A stretch of 64,000 nucleotides of DNA from Clostridium sp. E02 (GTDB lineage Bacteria; Bacillota; Clostridia; Lachnospirales; Lachnospiraceae): NCBI RefSeq assembly GCF_003833015.1, contig NZ_RJLQ01000008.1:109259-173258 (forward strand), in the 5' to 3' direction. The notes beneath the pieces are model-generated. The model saw only the letters and a list, made by a program, of their open reading frames with translations. It ran no database searches and was not told where the DNA came from. A program made the translations under genes and the position numbers. Below are positions 35,669-44,739 of the stretch, piece by piece (position 1 is the first letter of the stretch; each line of letters starts with the position of its first letter).

Positions 35669-37027
35669 TTATTTTATATGGGACAGCAACACAACTGTTT
35701 CAACGTTCGCCGTGGAAGGAAACATGTCCACGCAACACACCTTTTCCACCTGATACCCCCGTGCCTTAAGAACCACCAGATCCCTTGCCAGACTCGTTGG
35801 TTTACAGGAGACATAAACCAGATGCTCCACTCCATAATCTATGATCTTTGATAATGCCTTTGGGTGGATTCCATCTCTGGGAGGGTCAAGTATGATCAAA
35901 TCCGGTTTATCTGTGATTCCATCTATAACCTTTAGCACATCCCCAGCAATGAATTCACAATTATTAAGACCATTGAGCTTTGCATTTTCCACTGCTGCAG
36001 CAACCGCTTCCTCTACAATCTCTACACCCACCACTTTTTTTGCAACCGGAGCTACAATTTGAGCAATCGTCCCGGTTCCACTGTATAAATCAAATACAAC
36101 TTTATCCTTGGTTTCACCTACGTAATTTCTTACCGTATCATACAGAACCTCAGCTCCCAAAGAATTGGTCTGGAAGAACGAAAACGGGGAGATCTTAAAC
36201 TTCAGTCCCAGCAATTCCTCATAAAAATAATCCTGTCCGTATAATACTTCTGTCCGGTCACTTTTTACCACATCCGCCAGACTGTCATTAAATGTATGAA
36301 GTATCCCAACAATCTTTCCATTTAAATCAAAAGCTAACATACGGTCTAAAAGAGGCTTCAAATCAAGGTCTTCCTGAGTCGTAGTCACTAGATCCACTAG
36401 TATCTCACCTGTTCTTGTTCCCCTGCGAATCAGAAGATGACGCAAATAACCTATATGCTGCATCTTTTTATAAAATCCAGTTCCCAGTTGCTCAAAATAG
36501 TCCTTCACTACGCTTAAGATATCGCAAAAATCCGAATTGACAATCTTACAATCCGTAGTCGTCACTACATCATAAAAACTGCCTCTCTTGTGCATACCAA
36601 GAGCCAGAGGACCGTCTTTGAATTCATCTCCAAAGGAAAATTCCATCTTATTCCGATATCCATCCTCCAAAGGACTTCCTTTGATTCCTTCAAAAATATA
36701 AGATTCAATGACTCCATCAAGAAGATCCTTAACCTGTTCCTCCTTGATTTTTAGCTGATCCTTATAAGGTATCGTCTGATAGGTGCAACCGCCGCATTTG
36801 CCAAAATGAGGGCATGGATCATTAGCTGTTTCCAGTTTGGAGGGCTCAAGAATTTCAAGAACCCTGCCTTCACATCTCCCCCCTCTTTTCTTATTAATCA
36901 TCACACGTAACTTTTGTCCAGGAAGCGCATGTTTCACTGTAATATTACCTTCTAAAAGCTCAATGATCCCTTTATCCGGAAAATCAAACTTACCAATCGT
37001 ACCTTCATATATCTCGCCCTTTTTCAA
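35669..37027 (-). CDS. rlmD: 23S rRNA (uracil-5-)-methyltransferase, RlmD/TrmA family
   Basis: A 452-residue SAM-dependent RNA methyltransferase that makes 5-methyluridine in 23S rRNA. An N-terminal TRAM domain is followed by the iron-sulfur Cys cluster CPHFGKCGGC (about 72-81). The SAM site is FDLYSGTGTIAQI, and ILDPPRDG and the catalytic VYVSCKPTSLARDL follow. The start appears to be TTG at 37027 with GGAG 9 bases upstream. Low-GC Gram-positive RlmCD homologs have this layout, so the exact uridine (747, 1939 or both) is not certain. Confidence 0.9.
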   Translation of the reverse strand: MKKGEIYEGTIGKFDFPDKGIIELLEGNITVKHALPGQKLRVMINKKRGGRCEGRVLEILEPSKLETANDPCPHFGKCGGCTYQTIPYKDQLKIKEEQVKDLLDGVIESYIFEGIKGSPLEDGYRNKMEFSFGDEFKDGPLALGMHKRGSFYDVVTTTDCKIVNSDFCDILSVVKDYFEQLGTGFYKKMQHIGYLRHLLIRRGTRTGEILVDLVTTTQEDLDLKPLLDRMLAFDLNGKIVGILHTFNDSLADVVKSDRTEVLYGQDYFYEELLGLKFKISPFSFFQTNSLGAEVLYDTVRNYVGETKDKVVFDLYSGTGTIAQIVAPVAKKVVGVEIVEEAVAAAVENAKLNGLNNCEFIAGDVLKVIDGITDKPDLIILDPPRDGIHPKALSKIIDYGVEHLVYVSCKPTSLARDLVVLKARGYQVEKVCCVDMFPSTANVETVVLLSHIK

Positions 37028-37091
37028 TGGTTGTAACTCCTATTCTTTCTATTTTTAAATGAATGCCAAACAAACTTACATTCAGAGAAAA

Positions 37092-37117
37092 AGCGTGTCT
37101 CAAGTATGAGGCACGCT
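37092..37117 (-). terminator. Terminator after the small membrane protein gene
   Basis: AGCGTGtCTC pairs with GAGgCACGCT; the minus strand continues TTTTTCTC. Confidence 0.75.
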
Positions 37118-37136
37118 CCTTCTTTTAATGCCAGAA

Positions 37137-37430
37137 TTATTCTTCCGATCCTACATCCGTATTGTCTTCTTCAAAGAATTCATCATCAAAATCATCGTCA
37201 AAATCGTCTTCGAAATCTTCCAGATAATCCGGTGTAAAGAAACGGTATACGGTATAGGCAATTCCTGCTACCGCTGCCACTGCTCCTATGATTGCCAGCA
37301 TCCAAAGGATACAGTTTTTCTTTTTCTCATCCTGTTCTTTTTTATGAAGCAATTCATTCACTCTGCTTGAGTTCATAAGATCTTCCAGTTTGCTCATAGC
37401 TTCTTTGCTCATTGCATCAAATCGGTTCAT
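37137..37430 (-). CDS. Small single-span membrane protein with acidic tail
   Basis: A 97-residue protein: an amphipathic, charged N-terminal half (residues 1-38), one membrane span (about 39-60, ILWMLAIIGAVAAVAGIAY) and a very acidic C-terminal tail rich in Asp, Glu and Phe (about 68-97). AAAGGACGTGGAGAA precedes the ATG. Its own terminator follows. No family with known function recognised. It lies between pcrA and rlmD. Confidence 0.75.
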   Translation of the reverse strand: MNRFDAMSKEAMSKLEDLMNSSRVNELLHKKEQDEKKKNCILWMLAIIGAVAAVAGIAYTVYRFFTPDYLEDFEDDFDDDFDDEFFEEDNTDVGSEE

Positions 37431-37449
37431 TTCTCCACGTCCTTTCTGA

Positions 37450-37483
37450 GAGCTTTGCTTTTATTCCTAGCTGTTCGGCAAAG
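37450..37483. repeat. Inverted repeat between pcrA and the small membrane protein gene
   Basis: AGCTTTGC and GCAAAGCT separated by about 18 bases. There is no T tract, so it is not a standard terminator; possibly a leader hairpin of the 97-residue protein gene. Confidence 0.35.
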
Positions 37484-37571
37484 CTACCATCTCTTTGCCT
37501 GTAGGAGTTATTATACCATTATATTGCTGTTTTTACTATTATTTTGATAAAATTATAAAATTTATGTATCA

Positions 37572-39863
37572 CTACTTACCAACTGGTTTTAATTTTGCAA
37601 AAGAAGCAAACATTTTTTTCACACCAGCCTTATCAAAATTGACCGTAACTTCAAAATCTCTACCCCCATCTTTGATTTCCAGTACTTGCCCTTCTCCAAA
37701 CTTAACATGGTTCACCCGATCCCCTTTTTCAAAATCTAAAGAATCCGGTTTTTCTACTGTGAATGCTTTTCCAAAACCGGGCTTTTGCGTCGGCATTGCA
37801 GTTTTCGATGCATACGCATGGCTGCCTGGTCCAAAGCTGCTTACTCCCCCATGGTATCCTGCTGTCGTTCCTGTCTTATTCCATGGAAGACTATCATCAT
37901 TTGATTCTGAACCTCTCTTGCCTGCTAATCTGGATTCCAACTTTACAGAATCCAAAAGATGACCGGGAATCTCCTCTACAAAACGGCTGACTTTAGAGTA
38001 TCTGGTCTCCCCATTGATCATCCGCTGCCTTGCCGCCGTTAACAGAAGAAACTTCTGTGCCCTTGTAATGCCCACATAACATAAGCGGCGTTCCTCTTCC
38101 ACCCCATCTTTATCATCTGAAGAAATCGCCATCATACTGGGGAATAACCCATCTTCCATACCCGTTAAATAAACCCTGGGAAATTCCAATCCTTTTGCAC
38201 TGTGAAGTGTCATAAGCGTTACCCTGTTTTCCGACTCATCCATCCGATCGATATCTGCCACCAGAGCTACTTCCTCTAAAAATTCAGTCAAACTGGGATT
38301 CTCGTGATCCCCTTCAAAGCTGACCGCCTTATTCATCAACTCTTCAATATTCTCCAAACGGGTCTGATATTCAATCTCCCCTTCTGTTTCTAGATCTTTC
38401 TGATACCCTGTTTCATCAAGAATATCCTCGATCAGCTCATGAATGGTATAGGCTTCTTCCGATAAACGGTTACGAAAATCATGGATCATTTCTGTAAATG
38501 CAACAATCTTTAAAGCCGCTTTTCCAAGTCCAGGAACCGCTTGTGCACGGCAGAACGCATCATAGATTCCCATCCCATGTTCAGAAGCAAATGCCTGTAC
38601 CCTTCCAAGACTTGTGGCGCCAATCCCACGCTTTGGAACATTAATGACTCTTAATGCTGACAGATCATCCATTCCATTTGCAATGGTTTTTAAATACGCA
38701 AGCACATCTTTAATTTCCTTCCTTTGATAGAAATTTACACCTCCTACCATTCGGTATGGAACATTTTGCTGCAAGCATTTTTCCTCTAAGAGACGAGACT
38801 GGGCATTGGTTCGGTAGAGTACCGCACAGTCCTGATAATCAGAAGAACTATTTAAAATATCACGAACTATCGCATCGGCTTCCTCCGAAGCATTATCAAA
38901 CTGTTTAAACTGAACCAGTGACCCTTCTTCATTGGCAGTCCAAAGCGTTTTATCTTTTCTACCTCTATTATGCCGTATCACTTCATTTGCTGCATTTAAA
39001 ATACTTTGACTGGATCTGTAATTTTGCTCTAGCTTTATGACCTTAGCTCCGTGATAAGCCTTTTCAAAGTTTAAAATATTCTCAACATTTGCCCCCCGGA
39101 ATTTATAGATAGACTGATCATCATCCCCCACAACACAGAGGTTTTTCTCTTTACCAGCTAGAAGATTGACAAATTGAAACTGAGCGGTATTGGTATCCTG
39201 ATATTCATCTACCATAATATAACGAAACCGCTCCTGATAATAATTTAAAATCTCCGGGTTATTTTGAAACAACACCACCGTTTTCATAATCAGATCATCA
39301 AAATCCAGTGCATTATTCTTTTTGAGCTGACTTTGATATTCCTTATAGATCTGGGCTACTTTTTTCTGTCTGAAATCTCCAGAGGCATTTAATTCAAACT
39401 CCTCAACAGATACCAGTTCATTCTTCGCAGTCGAAATAAATCCCAACATGGCCCTTTCCTTATAAACCTTGGTATCCAAATCAAGTCTTTTAAGGACATG
39501 ACGCATTAACGTTTTTTGATCATCGGAATCATAGATCGTAAAATTGGTGCTATACCCCAGACTCTCTATATGCCTTCTTAAAATCCGTACACAAGAAGAA
39601 TGAAATGTTGACACCCAGATACTCTCTGAACCAAACCCCACCAGCCGGTCAACACGCTCCCGCATCTCACCTGCCGCTTTATTGGTAAATGTAATCGCCA
39701 TAATATTCCAAGGATTGATCCCTTTTTCTTCTATTAAATAAGCAATTCGGTGTGTCAGCACTCTGGTCTTTCCAGAACCCGCCCCAGCCAATACAAGAAG
39801 CGGTCCCTTCGTATGAAGTACCGCCTCCTTTTGCATCGAATTTAATGTATCATATATACTCAT
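37572..39863 (-). CDS. pcrA: ATP-dependent DNA helicase PcrA (UvrD/Rep type)
   Basis: A 763-residue superfamily 1 helicase working in DNA repair and clearing of replication blocks. Motif I is LAGAGSGKTRVLTHR (about 26), motif II VDEYQDTN (about 220), motif III GDDDQSIYKFRGA, motif IV EQNYRSSQSIL, motif V LMTLHSAKGLEFPRVYL and motif VI CYVGITRAQK. The C-terminal tail carries the RNA-polymerase-binding region (GDRVNHVKFGEGQVLEI). Length matches Bacillus PcrA. ligA, its usual neighbour, is not here. Confidence 0.95.
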   Translation of the reverse strand: MSIYDTLNSMQKEAVLHTKGPLLVLAGAGSGKTRVLTHRIAYLIEEKGINPWNIMAITFTNKAAGEMRERVDRLVGFGSESIWVSTFHSSCVRILRRHIESLGYSTNFTIYDSDDQKTLMRHVLKRLDLDTKVYKERAMLGFISTAKNELVSVEEFELNASGDFRQKKVAQIYKEYQSQLKKNNALDFDDLIMKTVVLFQNNPEILNYYQERFRYIMVDEYQDTNTAQFQFVNLLAGKEKNLCVVGDDDQSIYKFRGANVENILNFEKAYHGAKVIKLEQNYRSSQSILNAANEVIRHNRGRKDKTLWTANEEGSLVQFKQFDNASEEADAIVRDILNSSSDYQDCAVLYRTNAQSRLLEEKCLQQNVPYRMVGGVNFYQRKEIKDVLAYLKTIANGMDDLSALRVINVPKRGIGATSLGRVQAFASEHGMGIYDAFCRAQAVPGLGKAALKIVAFTEMIHDFRNRLSEEAYTIHELIEDILDETGYQKDLETEGEIEYQTRLENIEELMNKAVSFEGDHENPSLTEFLEEVALVADIDRMDESENRVTLMTLHSAKGLEFPRVYLTGMEDGLFPSMMAISSDDKDGVEEERRLCYVGITRAQKFLLLTAARQRMINGETRYSKVSRFVEEIPGHLLDSVKLESRLAGKRGSESNDDSLPWNKTGTTAGYHGGVSSFGPGSHAYASKTAMPTQKPGFGKAFTVEKPDSLDFEKGDRVNHVKFGEGQVLEIKDGGRDFEVTVNFDKAGVKKMFASFAKLKPVGK

Positions 39864-39891
39864 AAATTATACCATTCTTTCCTTTCGTTCC

Positions 39892-40752
39892 TTACTCTTT
39901 GATTCCCAGATAGTCTCTAAGAGAAACCAGGCGAGATTCCGCCAGACGACGACCATCCTGATAAAGAGCTTCCAGTTTCCGTTTATCCTGTTCTGTTCTT
40001 CGCACCGTAACATGAGAATCCGGACGAATGACATAAATCCTACCCGCTTGCTCCAGGCGGTCGATTTCTTCCTGCATATGATTATAACGGTCAGGAACAT
40101 CAAGCAACGCCTTTAAGAATTTAGGTAGGGGAGCAAAATAACGCTCATATCCCCTTCGCGTCCATTTATCAAGGAGCGGTTTCCGATACCCCTGTTCTCT
40201 GGTAAGAACAAGAACAATCTTTTCATATCCCAAATCTATGGCTCTCTGATAAGCAATGGGCATAGAACAGCCTCCATCCAGATATTTTTTTCCATCTATA
40301 GAAATCATACTAGAAAGGATTGGAATGCTGCTAGAAGCCTTTACTGCACCAATAAAATCGTTGCAATCTTTTTTATTAAAATATTCAGGCTTTCCAGTCT
40401 TGCACCGAGTCGCAACTACCTCAAAGGTCTGTTCCGACCGTTCAAACGCTTCGTAGTCAAATGGTACCAAATTGTTACTCAATTCTCCAAATAAAAATTC
40501 AAAGTTAAAAATAGAACGGTTCTTAACCATATTTCGAAAACTCATAAAGCGTTTGTCATTTACATAATCCATATCCACTTTAATGGTCCGGCCAATTTGC
40601 TTACTGATATAACTCATCCCAGACATCGATCCGGCGGAAACCCCATTCACATAGGACATTTCCACCCCCTTCTCCATCAAAACATCCAAAACACCAGCTG
40701 TAAATACACCTCGCAGCGAGCCTCCTTCTAATACCAAAGCACCTTTTGTCAT
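39892..40752 (-). CDS. Patatin-like phospholipase (YjjU/RssA type)
   Basis: A 286-residue cytoplasmic lipase-like protein. The oxyanion loop is LEGGSLRGVF (residues 8-17), the nucleophile elbow is VNGVSAGSMSG (Ser about 41) and the partner Asp is in KYLDGGCSMP. The ATG at 40752 has GAGGTGAGAATA upstream; an in-frame start 16 codons earlier has none. It lies 59 bases after the ABC exporter genes and 28 bases before pcrA. Substrate unknown. Confidence 0.88.
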   Translation of the reverse strand: MTKGALVLEGGSLRGVFTAGVLDVLMEKGVEMSYVNGVSAGSMSGMSYISKQIGRTIKVDMDYVNDKRFMSFRNMVKNRSIFNFEFLFGELSNNLVPFDYEAFERSEQTFEVVATRCKTGKPEYFNKKDCNDFIGAVKASSSIPILSSMISIDGKKYLDGGCSMPIAYQRAIDLGYEKIVLVLTREQGYRKPLLDKWTRRGYERYFAPLPKFLKALLDVPDRYNHMQEEIDRLEQAGRIYVIRPDSHVTVRRTEQDKRKLEALYQDGRRLAESRLVSLRDYLGIKE

Positions 40753-40811
40753 TATTCTCACCTCGCCTTTTATTCTATTGCATTTTATCGGTCTGGTCAA
40801 TCCCTTTCCTA

Positions 40812-42587
40812 TTATGAAAACTGGCTTTGGTATAATTTATAGTAAGCTCCTTCTTGTTTCATCAGTTCCTCATGGGTTCCTGCCTCCATAATATTTCCCT
40901 GATCTATAACAAAGATCCGGTCTGCTTTACGAATGGTAGAAAGACGGTGTGCGATAATAAATGACGTTCTTCCGCGAAGTAAAACATCGATGCCCTTTTG
41001 CACTAAGAGTTCCGTATGGGTATCAATACTGGAGGTTGCTTCATCAAGAATTAAAATACCAGGCTTTGAAACCATTGTCCTTGCAAAAGCCAGAAGCTGC
41101 CTCTGTCCGCTAGACAAACCGGCTCCTCGTTCGCTGACCACCGTGTCATACCCCTTTTCTGTTTTCATTATGAACTCATGGGCATTTACTGCTTTTGCAG
41201 CCTCGATTACTTCCTCATCCGATGCCTCCAAACGTCCATATCTGATATTTTCTCGGATGGTGCCAGAGAACAGGAAATTATCCTGTGTCATAATACCCAT
41301 CTGGCTTCTTAAGCTATGAATGGTTACATTCTTAATATCATGGCCATCAAGCAATATCATTCCCTTTGTTGTTTCATAAAACCGGCTGATCAAATTGACA
41401 ATTGTTGTCTTTCCGGCACCAGTAGGCCCAACCAGTGCTATGGTCTCTCCAGGTTTTACCGTGACATTAACATTCTGAAGTATCATACGGTCTGGCTCAT
41501 CACTATAAGAAAAGGAAACATTTTCAAATACCACTTCTCCCTTTAACTCTGGCAATTCTTCTGCACCTATTTTATCTATAATCTCGGCTTCTGTATCAAT
41601 AATGTCAAAGATACGTTCCGCCGCTGAAATATTGGTTATTAGTTTATTATAGAAGTTCGCCAGATTTCGAATTGGACTCCAGAACATGGCAATGTAGGTA
41701 GAGAAGGCCAAAAACGTCCCGATTCCGATATTCTCCACACCCACAATGCGAATTCCGATAAAGTAGAGTAAGAAACCACCTAGTCCCCAAGTAATCTCTA
41801 CCAGTGGTCCAAATCCATCCGCAACAACAACCGCATCGATAAATGCTTTGTTATGCTGCCTTACCAGATCGTAAAACTCCATTCTGGTTTCCGGTTCTGC
41901 AGCAAAACTTTGAATCACTCGAATTCCTGATAAATCTTCATGCACATAGGCATTGAGATTTGAAGTCTTTTTTCGAAAAATCTGCCACCGTTTGTGAACG
42001 GTAGTTTCAATCAATAACATCCCCACTGCCAAAATAGGTAAGGTCAAAAGAGCTGCCATTGCCAGACGGTAATTCTTGATTACCATGATGACGGCTACGC
42101 AGATCACCGTCAAAAGATCTGGGATCAACTGGGTTACGCTATCTGATAGTACATCTTTTAAAGAATTTACATCTCCTATAATTCTAGCCAGTACCTTACC
42201 AGTTGGCCGACTGTCAAAAAACGCAAATCCCAATGCTTGAATGTGATCGTATAATTCCTGTCGAATGCGAAGAAGTACATGGTTTGATACTTCCGCCATA
42301 ATCCGCATCCGAATCTTCGTTCCAATCAAAAACAAGAGGAAAAGAACCACTGCTCCTGCTCCCAGCCATAATAGTCCTTCCTTATCCTTTTGCGCCACAC
42401 ATACGTTGATGGCATATTCCATTATAAGGGGTCCAATTAAACTGATGGTAATGGTCCCTGCCATAATAAACAGTACAAGAATGATTTGTTTTTTATAAGA
42501 TAAGAGATATCGAAACAGGCGAATCAATGTGTCTTTTTTGAGAACTTCTTTCTGATATTCATCTTCCCTGCTGGTATTTACTGACAT
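40812..42587 (-). CDS. ABC exporter half-transporter, catalytic (BmrD-like) subunit
   Basis: A 591-residue protein with six membrane spans (about 35-320) fused to an ATPase. Walker A is GPTGAGKTT, the signature is LSSGQRQ, and Walker B is ILILDEATSSID with the catalytic Glu intact; the switch His is in IAHRLS. It overlaps the previous ABC gene by 10 bases and has AGGAGGAAACAAT before its ATG. With the partner it forms a heterodimeric multidrug-type exporter of the BmrCD/LmrCD class. Possible substrates include the product of the adjacent biosynthetic cluster or foreign antibiotics. Confidence 0.9.
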   Translation of the reverse strand: MSVNTSREDEYQKEVLKKDTLIRLFRYLLSYKKQIILVLFIMAGTITISLIGPLIMEYAINVCVAQKDKEGLLWLGAGAVVLFLLFLIGTKIRMRIMAEVSNHVLLRIRQELYDHIQALGFAFFDSRPTGKVLARIIGDVNSLKDVLSDSVTQLIPDLLTVICVAVIMVIKNYRLAMAALLTLPILAVGMLLIETTVHKRWQIFRKKTSNLNAYVHEDLSGIRVIQSFAAEPETRMEFYDLVRQHNKAFIDAVVVADGFGPLVEITWGLGGFLLYFIGIRIVGVENIGIGTFLAFSTYIAMFWSPIRNLANFYNKLITNISAAERIFDIIDTEAEIIDKIGAEELPELKGEVVFENVSFSYSDEPDRMILQNVNVTVKPGETIALVGPTGAGKTTIVNLISRFYETTKGMILLDGHDIKNVTIHSLRSQMGIMTQDNFLFSGTIRENIRYGRLEASDEEVIEAAKAVNAHEFIMKTEKGYDTVVSERGAGLSSGQRQLLAFARTMVSKPGILILDEATSSIDTHTELLVQKGIDVLLRGRTSFIIAHRLSTIRKADRIFVIDQGNIMEAGTHEELMKQEGAYYKLYQSQFS

Positions 42588-44305
42588 ATTGTTTCCTCCT
42601 CTCCATACTGTACCTGATAAGTTTTGTAATACTGTCCCCGCATTTTCATTAATTCCTCATGCGTTCCTCGTTCCATGATCTGTCCTTCACTCAAAACTAA
42701 GATCTCATCAGCACTACGCACTGCAGAGATTCGATGGGCAATTATGATTTTTGAACTGTTAACCTGTTTTGTCAGTCTTGCTTCGATCTCCTTTTCTGTC
42801 TCCATATCTAGTGCCGAAGTGGAATCATCAAGAATTAGAATTGGAGTTTCTTTCGCAATAGCTCTTGCTATGCTGATCCTTTGCTTCTGTCCTCCAGAAA
42901 GCCCCACTCCACGTTCCCCAATTACTGTCTCATATTCTTCTGACAAGCGTTTGATAAAACCATGAGCACTTGCAGAAATCGATGCCTGCTGCACACTCTC
43001 CCATTCAGTTGCATCCTTGTTTCCTGTCTTAATATTATCTGAAATACTATCAGAAAAAAGAAATACCTCCTGGGAAACAACCGATATCTGACTTCTTAAC
43101 AGAGGAAGCGACAGCTCTTTGATATTAATGCCATCTATGGTGATCTCTCCGCTAGATACATCATAAAAACGTTCAATTAAATTAACCACCGAACTTTTCC
43201 CTGAACCAGTCATTCCCATGATTCCAAGAGTTTTCCCCTCTTTTAAGGTAAAGTCTATATTTTTTAATATCTGTTTATCTGATAATTCAAAATCCACATT
43301 CCGAAATGTCAACTCACCCCTGATCTTATCCGGATTTACCGGTTTTGCAGGGCTTGTGATTACTGGCTGTTCCTCCATGACTTTCTTGATCTTTTTATTG
43401 GACGCTACCGCAGCCGCAATATCGTTACTAAGCCAACCAACCATTTCCATCGGCCAGATAATATTATTGGCATATTCTGAGAATGCTCCAAGATCACCAA
43501 GAGACATTTTTTTATTAATTACTAAGATTCCACCAATTACTATGACAGCCATCACAAGTATCTTGGATAAAAAAGAGATATTTGGCTGATAACGAACAAT
43601 TAAATTTGCCTGACTCATATTTAAATCATAGTATTTCTTGTTGTGTTTATTAAACTTTGCAATTTCATGTTTTTCTCTTGCAAATGCCTTTACCGTACGA
43701 ACGCCTGCAAGATTTTCCTGTGCTACGGTATTTAATTCCGCTGTTTGTTCACTGATCTCATCATAAACTTTTCCCAAACTATTTTCCAGCTTAATGGCAT
43801 ACCAGGCGATGATAGGCATAATCAAAACAGGAATCAGCGTAAGGGATGGACTTAATCGAAACATACAAACCAAAACAATAATGGTATGTATGGTGCACTC
43901 CAACACAAGCATTCCTACAAACCCAAACGCATTCCAAATCCGCTCCGTATCATCTTTGATCCTTGCCATCAATTCCCCAGTGTTATGACGATCAAAATAT
44001 CCCATTGATAACGTCTGAATATGATCAAACAAGTCTCTTCTTAGTCTGCAACAGATTCCTGCTGAAGCATAATCAAATATAAATTCCTTTGTGTACTGAA
44101 AGATGGCCCTGCCAAAACCAATCCCGATCAGCCCAAGAAGCAGTTTCATAAGAATCTGCATCTGACCATCTACGATTACGTCGTCAATAATATGTTTTGT
44201 GATTTGTGGTGCCATTGCATCTAACAAAACACTGATAATCGTTGACGAAATCGCAAGGATGTACAAAAACCAGTACTTTTTGGCATACTTCCATAAGTTG
44301 TTCAT
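42578..44305 (-). CDS. ABC exporter half-transporter, degenerate-site (BmrC-like) subunit
   Basis: A 575-residue protein with six membrane spans and an ATPase domain. Walker A is GMTGSGKSS and the signature is LSGGQKQR, but Walker B reads ILILDDSTSALD, with Asp in place of the catalytic Glu. This is the degenerate site of asymmetric heterodimers such as BmrC. AAGGAGGAGAAGT precedes the ATG. It is the first structural gene after a leader ORF and terminator, so its transcription is probably controlled by attenuation. Confidence 0.9.
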   Translation of the reverse strand: MNNLWKYAKKYWFLYILAISSTIISVLLDAMAPQITKHIIDDVIVDGQMQILMKLLLGLIGIGFGRAIFQYTKEFIFDYASAGICCRLRRDLFDHIQTLSMGYFDRHNTGELMARIKDDTERIWNAFGFVGMLVLECTIHTIIVLVCMFRLSPSLTLIPVLIMPIIAWYAIKLENSLGKVYDEISEQTAELNTVAQENLAGVRTVKAFAREKHEIAKFNKHNKKYYDLNMSQANLIVRYQPNISFLSKILVMAVIVIGGILVINKKMSLGDLGAFSEYANNIIWPMEMVGWLSNDIAAAVASNKKIKKVMEEQPVITSPAKPVNPDKIRGELTFRNVDFELSDKQILKNIDFTLKEGKTLGIMGMTGSGKSSVVNLIERFYDVSSGEITIDGINIKELSLPLLRSQISVVSQEVFLFSDSISDNIKTGNKDATEWESVQQASISASAHGFIKRLSEEYETVIGERGVGLSGGQKQRISIARAIAKETPILILDDSTSALDMETEKEIEARLTKQVNSSKIIIAHRISAVRSADEILVLSEGQIMERGTHEELMKMRGQYYKTYQVQYGEEETICQ

Positions 44306-44392
44306 ACTTCTCCTCCTTAATTGTTGGGGGAACCCCGTATATTAAAAAAACCGAAAAAAACAGCATAAAGCGGTCTTTTCCGGTAAATTCGC

Positions 44393-44423
44393 AAAAAATA
44401 ACCGCAGTTCATTCAGACTGCGG
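44393..44423 (-). terminator. Attenuator terminator before the ABC exporter genes
   Basis: CCGCAGT and ACTGCGG form a 7-bp stem with an 8-base loop, followed on the minus strand by TTATTTTTTG. It lies about 90 bases upstream of the first exporter gene. The stop codon of the leader ORF falls in the loop region, so a translating ribosome would disturb the stem. Confidence 0.8.
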
Positions 44424-44571
44424 ATAGACTCTCATAAAAATATAGCTCAACATACAAGCATTCGAACCTTTCTGTTACAAATAGGTTCTGTCTTTCATGA
44501 GGCAGACTGAATAACAACAAAATAAAACAGTGTTTAAATCTTTTTCTTTAAATGATCGAATACGAATCATA
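44413..44571 (-). CDS. BmrB-like leader peptide of the ABC exporter operon
   Basis: A 52-codon ORF: ATG at 44571 preceded by AAAGGAGGCAGAGATT, an excellent site, and stop at 44413-44415 inside the terminator. It begins MIRIRSFKEKDLNTV, continues with a Leu-rich stretch and ends LSAV. In Bacillus subtilis bmrB is a leader of similar length overlapping a terminator upstream of bmrCD, and ribosome stalling by antibiotics turns the exporter on. The size, overlap and downstream genes match that arrangement. The regulatory role is inference by analogy. Confidence 0.75.
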
Positions 44572-44619
44572 ATCTCTGCCTCCTTTCTTTGAATGTTGTT
44601 GATTACTTTCACATTAATT

Positions 44620-44648
44620 AGAATACTTCCAATTATTTCATATGTCAA
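44620..44648 (-). promoter_or_regulatory. Promoter of the leader-exporter operon
   Basis: Minus-strand TTGACA (44643-44648), 17-base spacer, TATTCT (44620-44625), about 50 bases before the leader ATG. A strong promoter followed by an attenuator. Confidence 0.75.
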
Positions 44649-44739
44649 GTATTTTATGAACTTTTATTCTCCTAATATCTCCTTTTGTTTGGATTTTGGT
44701 AATTTTGACAAAATTAGGTGATAGGGTTTTTCTACCCAT

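Noticed and set aside
44184..44366. 60-codon minus-strand ORF overlapping the start of the first ABC exporter gene
   Set aside because: It is out of frame with the exporter start, lacks a good binding site and begins in the attenuator leader.
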